Shown in pieces: positions 38,972 through 45,671 of a DNA stretch of 64,000 nucleotides (the first letter of the stretch is position 1; every line of letters begins with the position of its first letter). The notes below the pieces were generated by a model. That model did no database searches. It had not been told where the DNA came from and was given only the letters and a program-made list of their open reading frames with translations. A program made the position numbers and the translations under genes. Origin of the DNA: Streptomyces venezuelae (lineage in GTDB: Bacteria > Actinomycetota > Actinomycetes > Streptomycetales > Streptomycetaceae); assembly GCF_008642375.1 (NCBI RefSeq), contig NZ_CP029194.1:6069001-6133000 (forward strand), read 5' to 3'.

Positions 38972-40221
38972 TTCTTGCGGCCGCTCACGAGGAAGCCGAT
39001 GCCGACGCCGACGACCATGCCGATGCCGATGATCCACCAGACGTCGAAGCCGCGCTCGTCGTCGCTCGTGGACGCGTCGGAGGTGTCCGGGCTCTTGGGG
39101 GCCGGGCCCAGGGCGTTCAGCTGCTCGACCAGGTCGGCCGAGCCGAACTCGCGCGGGTCGGCCTCCGTCGCGCGGGCGGTCAGGATCAGCTGCGCGTACG
39201 CGGCGGGGCCGCTCTCCTTCGCCCAGGCGGCGGAGTTCTTCTCCAGCCACTCCAGCGCGGGCTGCGCCTCCTTCGTCGCACCGGACGCGGCGAGCGCCAG
39301 GACCGCGTCGGCGGTGTTGCCGATGTCCGGCTTCTCCGTCGTGTCGGTGGCGCCGGGCATCGGCGGGGCGGTGAGGTGGCCGGTCTTCGCGAGGGCCTTG
39401 GCCAGGTAGGAGGCGCCGTTGAGCGCGGCCCGCTCGGCGGTCGGCTTCGGCAGGTCCTGGCAGGTCGGGGACTGCTCCGGGGAGGCCTTGGTGGAGACGA
39501 CGCTCTTGCCGAGACCGGCGAGGGTGGCCGCGGCGGTGGCGTCCGCGTTGGCGAGGAGCTTGCCGGTCTTGTCGGGCTGGTACGCGAAGGCTCCGGCGCC
39601 GTCCTTGTCGGAGCAGGGCAGCGCGAAGGTGAGGAGCGCGTCGTAGGGGGTGCGGCCCTCGACGGAGGTGTAGGAGCCGGGCTTGATGCCGGTCGCGGCG
39701 AGGGCGCCGATGACGAGCGAGGTGGAGTTGGCGTCGCTGGGGCCGCCGGGGGTGTAGCCCCAGCCGCCGTCCTTGTTCTGCACGGACCGCAGCCAGTCGT
39801 CGCCGGCCTTGACGGCCTTGTCGACCTTCTCCGGGTCGGCGGACTCGCGGCGGACGGAGCCGAGCCCCTGGACCGCGAGGGCGGTGGCGTTGGTGTCGCG
39901 CATGGTCTTCGCGTCGCAGGGCTTCGCCGTGTCCGCGCGGTAGGCGCTGAAGGAGCCGTCGGCGCACTGCTGGCCGAGCAGCCAGTCCACGGCCTGGTCG
40001 GCGGGCTGGAAGCCGGCGCCGCGCTGGGCGAGGAAGGCGTACGACTGGCGCCACACACCGTCGTACGTCGGGTCCTTCGTGCCGTACAGACCACTGGAGG
40101 ACCCGGACGCGGAAGCGGACGGCGAGGGAGCGGCGGCGGCCGGCAGGGCCAGGGCCGCTCCGGTGCCGAAGACGACTGCGGCGGCTGCGAGCGCGGCTGC
40201 GCTGCGGCGGACGGTGTTCAT
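38968..40221 (-). CDS. Exported alpha/alpha-toroid (prenyltransferase-repeat) protein, likely surface cobalamin binder
   Basis: A surface protein of 417 residues. After the signal peptide (RRSAAALAAAAVVFGTGAAL to AAA) come helix-hairpin repeats of the squalene cyclase/prenyltransferase type: AVDWLLGQQCADGSFSAY, KAGDDWLRSVQNKDGGWGYT and ADAVLALAASGATKEAQPAL. The intrinsic factor alpha-domain has the same fold. A Cys pair near QQCADG/KPCDAK and others may form disulfides. The C-terminal helix DVWWIIGIGMVVGVGIGFLV and a Lys/Arg tail anchor it. The ATG at 40221 has GGAGAGG nearby; the riboswitch lies immediately upstream. Its stop overlaps the next start by four bases. Confidence 0.87.
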   Translation of the reverse strand: MNTVRRSAAALAAAAVVFGTGAALALPAAAAPSPSASASGSSSGLYGTKDPTYDGVWRQSYAFLAQRGAGFQPADQAVDWLLGQQCADGSFSAYRADTAKPCDAKTMRDTNATALAVQGLGSVRRESADPEKVDKAVKAGDDWLRSVQNKDGGWGYTPGGPSDANSTSLVIGALAATGIKPGSYTSVEGRTPYDALLTFALPCSDKDGAGAFAYQPDKTGKLLANADATAAATLAGLGKSVVSTKASPEQSPTCQDLPKPTAERAALNGASYLAKALAKTGHLTAPPMPGATDTTEKPDIGNTADAVLALAASGATKEAQPALEWLEKNSAAWAKESGPAAYAQLILTARATEADPREFGSADLVEQLNALGPAPKSPDTSDASTSDDERGFDVWWIIGIGMVVGVGIGFLVSGRKK

Positions 40222-40299
40222 GGGGCCCTCTCCTGCGGCCGGGCACCGGCACGCCACAGGGGCACCAGGCTCCGGCTCCGTATTCCTCGACGGTGCCGG

Positions 40300-40436
40300 C
40301 GGTCACGTCCCGGACGGGGCAGTCCGACTCGCCGCCCCTGTGGAGGGGTGGCTCACGGTTGCGGGGTCAGTGCCGGATTCGCACCGGCTTCCCCCCATAC
40401 GCGGGCATGATGACGACCCGCTCACTCTACCGGCCC
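40300..40436 (-). promoter_or_regulatory. Cobalamin (AdoCbl-type) riboswitch
   Basis: Reading the minus strand, GAAGCCGGTGCGAATCCGGC (40391 down to 40372) is followed by ACTGACCCCGCAACCGTGA. GGCGAGTCGGA lies near 40323-40333. These are the conserved core, B12-box partner and the 3' GAGTCGGA segment of the class. It ends roughly 80 nt before the ATG at 40221, leaving room for an expression platform. It should repress the five downstream genes when B12 is abundant. Confidence 0.95.
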
Positions 40437-40518
40437 GTATGCCCGCCGCCCGGGGGGTGCGAGGCGCCTCACACCTCGCCTCGCACGGCGCCTCACGCCC
40501 CCCGCCCCGTACGGCTCC

Positions 40519-41556
40519 TCACACCGCGACGTACGTGACCGGGGCCGTTCCCGTCACGGCCTCCGCGCGGCCCAGCTTCACCAGGCGGCGGACGTGGGCC
40601 TCGGCCTCGCTGACGGCGATGTTCCGGGAGCCGTGGGGGATCTCGGCCCAGGGGCGGTTCCACTCCATCCGCTCGGCGAGCTGCCAGGGGGTGAGCGGGG
40701 CGGCGAGCAGGGCGAGGAGCCCGGTGAGCCGTTCCTCGTGGTGGGTGAGGAGCTCGTCGACCCGGCCGGCGGCATCGGCGAAGGCGTACTGGTGGGCGGG
40801 GAGGACCTCGGCGACGCCGAGGCGGCCGATGCGTTCGAGCGAGTCGAGGTAGTCGCCGAGGGGGTCGGTCTCGTGGGCCTCGCCCGGGTTCTCGTACAGG
40901 CCGATGTGCGGGGAGATCCCGGGCAGCAGGTGGTCGCCGGAGAAGAGCCGGCCGTGACCCGGCAGCCCGGCCGGGTGCCGCTCCTCCAGGTGGAGGCAGA
41001 CGTGGCCGGGGGTGTGGCCGGGAGTCCAGATCGCGCGCAGCCGCCGGCCGGCGAGGTCGAGGAGCTCGCCGGGGACGATCTCCCGGTCGGGTACGGCGGA
41101 GCGCAGCCCCGGAAGGGTCCGCATGCGGCCTGCGGCGCGGGCGGCCCGCAGCGGGGCGACGTGCTCCTCGGGGGCGCCGACGGCGGTCAGCTTCTGTGTC
41201 ATGTAGTCGAGCCAGGTGCCCGGCTCGGCCTCGCGGGTGCGGCGGACGACGGCCGTGTCGGCGGCGTGCATGGCGATCCAGGCCCCGGACTCCTCGCGGA
41301 CGCGGCCGGAGAGGCCGTGGTGGTCGGGGTGGTGGTGGGTGATGACGACCCCGTGGATCTCCTGGACCGAAAGCCCCAAGGCGCCGAGTCCGGAGGTGAG
41401 TTCGCTCCAGGAGGCCGGGTCGTCCCAGCCGGTGTCGACGAGGACGGGGCCGCGGTCGGTGTCGAGGACGTGGACCAGGGTGTGGCCGAGCGGATTGTCC
41501 GGGATGGGCACCCGCAGGGACCAGACGCCTCCGCCGTGCTCGGTCACCTGGGTCAT
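40519..41556 (-). CDS. MBL-fold metallo-hydrolase (glyoxalase II-like)
   Basis: A cytosolic hydrolase of 345 residues. Metal motif HHHPDHHGLSGRV sits near residue 74, preceded by LVDTGWDDPASWSEL. Further ligands are in WTPGHTPGHVCLHLEERH and RLFSGDHLLPGISPH. A C-terminal helical domain with PLTPWQLAERMEWNRPWAEI resembles members acting on thioester or lactone substrates. The ATG at 41556 is close to a KstR-like operator shared with the divergent aldehyde dehydrogenase gene, so it may hydrolyse an intermediate of that pathway. The reaction is unproven. Confidence 0.88.
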   Translation of the reverse strand: MTQVTEHGGGVWSLRVPIPDNPLGHTLVHVLDTDRGPVLVDTGWDDPASWSELTSGLGALGLSVQEIHGVVITHHHPDHHGLSGRVREESGAWIAMHAADTAVVRRTREAEPGTWLDYMTQKLTAVGAPEEHVAPLRAARAAGRMRTLPGLRSAVPDREIVPGELLDLAGRRLRAIWTPGHTPGHVCLHLEERHPAGLPGHGRLFSGDHLLPGISPHIGLYENPGEAHETDPLGDYLDSLERIGRLGVAEVLPAHQYAFADAAGRVDELLTHHEERLTGLLALLAAPLTPWQLAERMEWNRPWAEIPHGSRNIAVSEAEAHVRRLVKLGRAEAVTGTAPVTYVAV

Positions 41557-41613
41557 GTGCCCTCATCTCTCCAAATAACTCGCGGAGCTTTCCCGACCGT
41601 TGCCCATGGTAAC

Positions 41614-41632
41614 TAGAACTGGTATCAGTTCT
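41614..41632. promoter_or_regulatory. Palindromic operator between MBL hydrolase and aldehyde dehydrogenase
   Basis: AGAACTG (41615-41621) and CAGTTCT (41626-41632) are perfect arms around GTAT. Starting one base earlier, TAGAACTGGTATCA matches the KstR pattern except at one position. It lies ~52 nt before the aldehyde dehydrogenase start and ~58 nt before the MBL start. Confidence 0.6.
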
Positions 41633-41683
41633 GAAGCACCGTCAGAAAGTCACGGAACTTCTTCTCCTCGGGAGGCAGCGGTC

Positions 41684-43144
41684 ATGACCGAGCTTGTGGA
41701 GCACGGAAAGCTGTTCATCGGCGGGGAGTTGACCGATCCTCTGGGCGACGCCGTCATCGAGGTGATCTCGCCGCACACCGAGGAGGTCATCGGCCGCGTC
41801 CCGCACGCCTCCGAGGCCGATGTCGACCGGGCCGTCGCCGCCGCCCGCCGGGCCTTCGACGAGGGGCCCTGGCCGCGGATGGCGCTGGAGGAGCGGATCG
41901 CCGTCGTCACCCGCATCAAGGACGCGATCGCCGCCCGCTACGAGGAGATCGCCCGCTCCATCAGCTCGCAGAACGGCTCCCCGTACTCCTGGTCCGTCCT
42001 CGCCCAGGCGCTCGGCGCGATGATGGTCTGGGACGCGGCGATCACCGTCGCCCGGGACTTCCCCTACGAGGAGCGGCGCGGCGGAGTGCTCGGCCCGCTG
42101 CTCGTGCGGCGCGAACCGGTGGGCGTGGTCGCGGCCGTCATCCCGTGGAACGTGCCGCAGTTCACCGCCGCCGCGAAGCTGGGGCCCGCGCTGCTCGCCG
42201 GCTGCACGGTCGTCCTCAAGCCCTCGCCGGAGGCGCCCCTCGACTCGTACATCCTCGCCGAGATCGCGGCCGAGGCGGGGCTGCCCGAGGGCGTGCTCAG
42301 CATCCTGCCCGCCGACCGCGAGGTCAGCGAGTACCTCGTCGGTCACCCCGGCGTCGACAAGGTCTCCTTCACCGGCTCGGTCGCGGCCGGCAAGCGGGTC
42401 ATGGAGGTCGCCTCCCGCAACCTCACCCGGGTCACCCTCGAACTCGGCGGGAAGTCGGCCGCGGTGATCCTGCCGGACGCGGACCTGGACACCGCCCTCG
42501 CCGGGATCGTCCCGGCCGCCTGGATGAACAACGGCCAGGCGTGCGTCGCCCAGACCCGGATCCTCGCCCCGCGCTCCCGCTACGAGGAGATCGCCGAGGC
42601 CTTCGCGGCGGCGGCGGGCGCGCTCGTCGTCGGCGACCCCCTCGACCCGGCCACCCAGGTCGGCCCGCTCGTCGCCCGGCGCCAGCAGCAGCGCTCGCTC
42701 GACTACATCGGCATCGGCCAGGCGGAGGGCGCCAAGGTCCTCGCGGGCGGCGGACGCCCGGCCGGGCTCGACCGCGGCTGGTACGTCGAACCGACCCTCT
42801 TCGGCGGCGTCGACAACTCCATGCGGATCGCCCGCGAGGAGATCTTCGGCCCGGTCATCTGCCTCCTGCCGTACGAGGACGAGGCCGAGGCCCTGCGGAT
42901 CGCCGACGACTCCGACTTCGGGCTCAGCGGCAGCGTCTGGACCGGGGATGTGGAGCGCGGCATCGACTTCGCCCGCGGGGTGCGCACCGGCACCTTCAAC
43001 GTCAACACCTTCAGCCTCGACATGCTCGGCCCCTTCGGCGGCTACAAGAACTCCGGCCTGGGCCGCGAGTTCGGCCCGGAGGGCTTCGGCGAGTACCTGG
43101 AGCACAAGATGATCCACCTGCCGGCCGGATACGGGGACGCGTGA
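41684..43144 (+). CDS. Aldehyde dehydrogenase family protein
   Basis: An NAD(P)-dependent enzyme of 486 residues oxidising aldehydes to acids. IPWNVPQFTAAAKLGPALLA is the cofactor entry region. VTLELGGKSAAVILPDADLD carries the general-base Glu, and WMNNGQACVAQTR has Cys287 as the nucleophile. EEIFGPVICLLPYEDEAEAL and FGGYKNSGLGREFGPEGFGE complete the fold. The ATG at 41684 has GGAGG eight bases upstream. The downstream ferredoxin gene overlaps by one base (TGATG). With the P450 and ferredoxin it could process a terminal alcohol or aldehyde on a steroid-like side chain. Confidence 0.93.
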   Translation: MTELVEHGKLFIGGELTDPLGDAVIEVISPHTEEVIGRVPHASEADVDRAVAAARRAFDEGPWPRMALEERIAVVTRIKDAIAARYEEIARSISSQNGSPYSWSVLAQALGAMMVWDAAITVARDFPYEERRGGVLGPLLVRREPVGVVAAVIPWNVPQFTAAAKLGPALLAGCTVVLKPSPEAPLDSYILAEIAAEAGLPEGVLSILPADREVSEYLVGHPGVDKVSFTGSVAAGKRVMEVASRNLTRVTLELGGKSAAVILPDADLDTALAGIVPAAWMNNGQACVAQTRILAPRSRYEEIAEAFAAAAGALVVGDPLDPATQVGPLVARRQQQRSLDYIGIGQAEGAKVLAGGGRPAGLDRGWYVEPTLFGGVDNSMRIAREEIFGPVICLLPYEDEAEALRIADDSDFGLSGSVWTGDVERGIDFARGVRTGTFNVNTFSLDMLGPFGGYKNSGLGREFGPEGFGEYLEHKMIHLPAGYGDA

Positions 43145-43377
43145 TGGGGGACCGCTGGCACGTCGAGGTCGACCGCGGCGTCTGCATCGGCTCCGGCATG
43201 TGCGTCAACCACGCCCCGGCCGCCTTCCGTCTCGACACGGCCCGCCAGTCCCATCCCCGGGACCCGGAGACGGACGCCGGTGAACGCGTCCTCGCGGCGG
43301 CGGAAGGCTGCCCCGTGGAGGCCATCCTGATCACCTTGGCGGACGGCGGCGAGCCGGTGTTCCCACCCGAGGAGTAG
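43144..43377 (+). CDS. 3Fe-4S ferredoxin
   Basis: A small electron carrier of 77 residues. Cys14, Cys20 and Cys56 (GVCIGSGMCVNHAP and AEGCPVEAI) are the three cluster ligands of a 3Fe-4S P450-type ferredoxin. The position usually occupied by a fourth Cys has no Cys. The ATG at 43144 overlaps the aldehyde dehydrogenase TGA. It probably donates electrons to the CYP125-like P450, which lies 12 kb away but has a related operator. The C-terminus is acidic (GGEPVFPPEE). Confidence 0.92.
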   Translation: MGDRWHVEVDRGVCIGSGMCVNHAPAAFRLDTARQSHPRDPETDAGERVLAAAEGCPVEAILITLADGGEPVFPPEE

Positions 43378-43435
43378 CAGGTCAGGGCCTCGTGCGACAC
43401 TCCCTCGGCACATCAGCAGAGGGAGTGGGGACGAC

Positions 43436-44026
43436 ATGCGCGGGACACGATGGGCGGCGGTCGCGGCCGGGGTGGGCGCGCTGGCGCTGCTCGGGACCGG
43501 GTGCGGGACCGGCGGAGTCGGGGAGAAGGCGGGTTCCCCGGACTCCGCCGGCTCCGCGCGCGCCGCGGGCTTCGGGCGGGAGGCCGCTCAGGCCGAGATC
43601 CGTACGGCCGTGGCCGGGGCGGGGCTGCCGGAGTCCGGCCTTCCGGAGCCGGGGGAGGCGAGCCCCACCGCCTCGGCCGGTACGGAACGGGAGCGGCTCG
43701 TCCGGCGGGCCGCCGCCTGCACCGCCGCCTGGCAGTACGTCGGGCCCGCGGTGGACGGGGCGCGGGGCAAGTTCGACCGGACGCTCGCCGCGCTCGTCCA
43801 GGAGGGCTGGAAGACCGGGAACCGGCAGGTGGAGAAGCTCGACGAGAAGGGTGGGACCTCGGCCGCCGTCACGCTCGAGAAGCGCGGCTGGACGCTGATG
43901 GCCCGTCATCACGCCTCGAAGACCGTGATGATGGACATGGTCTCCTTCCATGCGACGGAGGACGTGTGCATGAAGCGGTTCAGCGAGCGGGAGATGAAGC
44001 TCCTTTTCGAGGACGACAAGGGGTGA
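43436..44026 (+). CDS. Lipoprotein of unknown function (paralogue of the next gene)
   Basis: An exported lipoprotein of 196 residues. Signal sequence MRGTRWAAVAAGVGALALLG leads to Cys23 in LLGTGC. A low-complexity Gly/Ala/Glu segment then precedes a globular domain (RRAAACTAAWQYVGPAVDGA, KFDRTLAALVQEGWKTGN, LEKRGWTLMARHHASKTVMM, MVSFHATEDVCMKRF). Two Cys (AAAC, DVCM) could pair. It aligns by eye with the following lipoprotein (VQEGWKT versus TKGGWTE; RGWTLMARHH versus SSWQLQASNH). The ATG at 43436 follows GGGGACGAC. Confidence 0.8.
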   Translation: MRGTRWAAVAAGVGALALLGTGCGTGGVGEKAGSPDSAGSARAAGFGREAAQAEIRTAVAGAGLPESGLPEPGEASPTASAGTERERLVRRAAACTAAWQYVGPAVDGARGKFDRTLAALVQEGWKTGNRQVEKLDEKGGTSAAVTLEKRGWTLMARHHASKTVMMDMVSFHATEDVCMKRFSEREMKLLFEDDKG

Positions 44027-44125
44027 CATGCGCCCCGCTCGTCACGCGCTGTCGTTCCCGCGTGCAAAACTGTGCCCTTGAAAACGGGGGCAAGAGGCCG
44101 TCGTACATGCGTATTTGGGAGTGTC

Positions 44126-44650
44126 GTGCGCAAGGCGAAGTGGGTGGCCGCGGCCGCAGGTGTGGTGCTGCTGGTCGCGGGCTGTGGCAGCGAGGGCGGT
44201 ACGGACAAGGGCGGTTCGTCCTCGGCCGGTTCGACCACCACGGGTGGCTCCGGCGGGTCGAGTGACGCGAAGCTCGACGGGGCCGCGGTCACCAAGGAGC
44301 TGACCGACGCGGCGACGGGGGCCGGCTTCACGCAGGACGCCTCGGGCGAGCAGGTGCCGGCCGAGGTCAAGGACTGCATGGTCAGCTGGACGGCCGACGC
44401 CGAGAAGGCGGCGGACCCGGCGAAGTCCTACACGGACACCGTGGCGACCCTCACCAAGGGCGGCTGGACGGAGGAGCGCAGCTCCGGACAGGGCGGCTCG
44501 GTGATCAAGTCCCTGAAGAAGAGCAGCTGGCAGCTCCAGGCCAGCAACCACTCGCAGGGCCCGCTGAAGCTGGTCATGTTCGTCGCGGTCGACAGCGGCC
44601 CGGAGTGCGCTGCGGCCATCGCGAAGGAGAACGCGAAGGCCAAGCAGTAA
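44126..44650 (+). CDS. Lipoprotein of unknown function (paralogue of the previous gene)
   Basis: An exported lipoprotein of 174 residues. The GTG at 44126 with GGGAG upstream gives MRKAKWVAAAAGVVLLVAGC with lipobox Cys20. A Gly/Ser/Thr-rich spacer precedes the domain DGAAVTKELTDAATGAGFTQ, VKDCMVSWTADAEKAADPAK, YTDTVATLTKGGWTEERSSG and LKLVMFVAVDSGPECAAAI. Two Cys (KDC, PEC) correspond to those of the paralogue. The function is unknown. The upstream frame with another start is not supported by a ribosome-binding site. Confidence 0.8.
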   Translation: MRKAKWVAAAAGVVLLVAGCGSEGGTDKGGSSSAGSTTTGGSGGSSDAKLDGAAVTKELTDAATGAGFTQDASGEQVPAEVKDCMVSWTADAEKAADPAKSYTDTVATLTKGGWTEERSSGQGGSVIKSLKKSSWQLQASNHSQGPLKLVMFVAVDSGPECAAAIAKENAKAKQ

Positions 44651-44668
44651 GGACCCGATGCCGCTCGT

Positions 44669-44695
44669 GCCCCCGGAGCGTGAACCGCCGGGGGC
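44669..44695 (+). terminator. Hairpin after the second lipoprotein
   Basis: GCCCCCGG (44669-44676) pairs with CCGGGGGC (44688-44695). It is 18 nt past the stop with no T run and is shared by convergent genes. Confidence 0.6.
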
Positions 44696-44775
44696 GCGGG
44701 CGGTGTTCCTCGGCGGGCCGGCGGGCCCTGGCGGGGCGGGGCGGGCCCCGCCGGACCCTGCCCGGGCCGGACCCG

Positions 44776-45408
44776 TCAGTGCTTCGCCGGCTCCGGCGCG
44801 GGTGCCGTGAGGTCGATCAGCCGGCAGACCGTCTCGATGTCGATCTTCACCTGCGCGATCGAGGCGCGCCCCGACAGCCAGGTGATCAGCGCCGAGTGCC
44901 AGGTGTGCTCGATCACCCGCACCGCCGACAGCTGCTCCGGGCTCGGGCGCTCGGTCCCCATCGCGTCCAGGATGATCGCGGTCGTCAGCCGCGAGACCGT
45001 GTCGACCTCGGGGCTCACCCCGCGGTCCGCGAAGGTCAGCGCCCGCACCATCGCGTCGGCGAGCTGCGGTTCCCGCTGGAGCGCCCGGAAGGCCCGCATG
45101 AGGGTCTCCGCGACCCGCTCCGCCGGGTCGGTGCCCGCCGGCGGCCGCTTCCGCAGCGTGGTGTGCATGTGCTGGAGCTGGTCCTGCATCGTCGCGACCA
45201 GCAGGTGGATCTTGGAGGGGAAGTAGCGGTACAGCGTGCCGAGGGCCACCCCGGCCGCCTCCGCGACCTCCCGCATCTGTACGGCGTCGAAGCCGCCCCG
45301 CGCCGCGAGCTGCGCGCTGGCGTCCAGGATGCGGCGCCGCCGCGCCTCCTGGCGCTCCGTGAGGGGCGGCGCCGATGGGCTGAGGTCCGCCCTGTTGTCT
45401 GCGGTCAT
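44776..45408 (-). CDS. KstR-like TetR family transcriptional regulator
   Basis: A DNA-binding repressor of 210 residues. The helix-turn-helix RRRRILDASAQLAARGGFDA then VQMREVAEAAGVALGTLYRY followed by FPSKIHLL matches mycobacterial KstR almost residue for residue, as do the ligand-domain blocks TFADRGVSPEVDTVSRL and WHSALITWLSGRASIAQVK. KstR represses sterol-catabolism genes until a steroid-CoA ligand binds. Perfect TnnAACnnGTTnnA boxes occur upstream of this region (45605-45618) and before the acyl-CoA dehydrogenase at 63577. The start is the ATG giving MTADNRADLSPSAPPLTERQ; its ribosome-binding site is weak. Confidence 0.9.
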   Translation of the reverse strand: MTADNRADLSPSAPPLTERQEARRRRILDASAQLAARGGFDAVQMREVAEAAGVALGTLYRYFPSKIHLLVATMQDQLQHMHTTLRKRPPAGTDPAERVAETLMRAFRALQREPQLADAMVRALTFADRGVSPEVDTVSRLTTAIILDAMGTERPSPEQLSAVRVIEHTWHSALITWLSGRASIAQVKIDIETVCRLIDLTAPAPEPAKH

Positions 45409-45559
45409 GGATTCCCGTTCCGTGCGGTGGGAGCGGCGGTGGAGGCAGCGGTGGAAGCGGCGATGGGGAGCGACAGTATGGCGGTCCGGCCGTCGTGGCG
45501 CGAATCACCTGTTCCGGCTCTCACCATGGAGCTACCTGCCGGTAGATTCTGTCCTCCTT

Positions 45560-45602
45560 GAACGATCAAGAAGATCGTCCGAGGAGATCGAGAACGATCA
45601 AG
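45560..45602. repeat. Two direct copies of an 11-bp sequence in the kstR/glycosyltransferase gap
   Basis: GAACGATCAAG occurs at 45560-45570 and again at 45592-45602, with GATCG motifs between. The second copy abuts the KstR-type box. It could be a binding site for another regulator or cooperative half sites. Confidence 0.5.
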
Positions 45603-45604
45603 TC

Positions 45605-45618
45605 TGTAACTTGTTCTA
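45605..45618. promoter_or_regulatory. KstR-type box upstream of the glycosyltransferase
   Basis: TGTAACTTGTTCTA satisfies TnnAACnnGTTnnA exactly. It lies 54 nt before the plus-strand ATG at 45672 and 197 nt before the regulator start at 45408. It may serve autoregulation, the glycosyltransferase operon, or both. Confidence 0.65.
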
Positions 45619-45671
45619 GATTAGCGCGAGCGGTTACGCTCCGGCGAAACACGCTCGAAGGGGGTCGCCGC

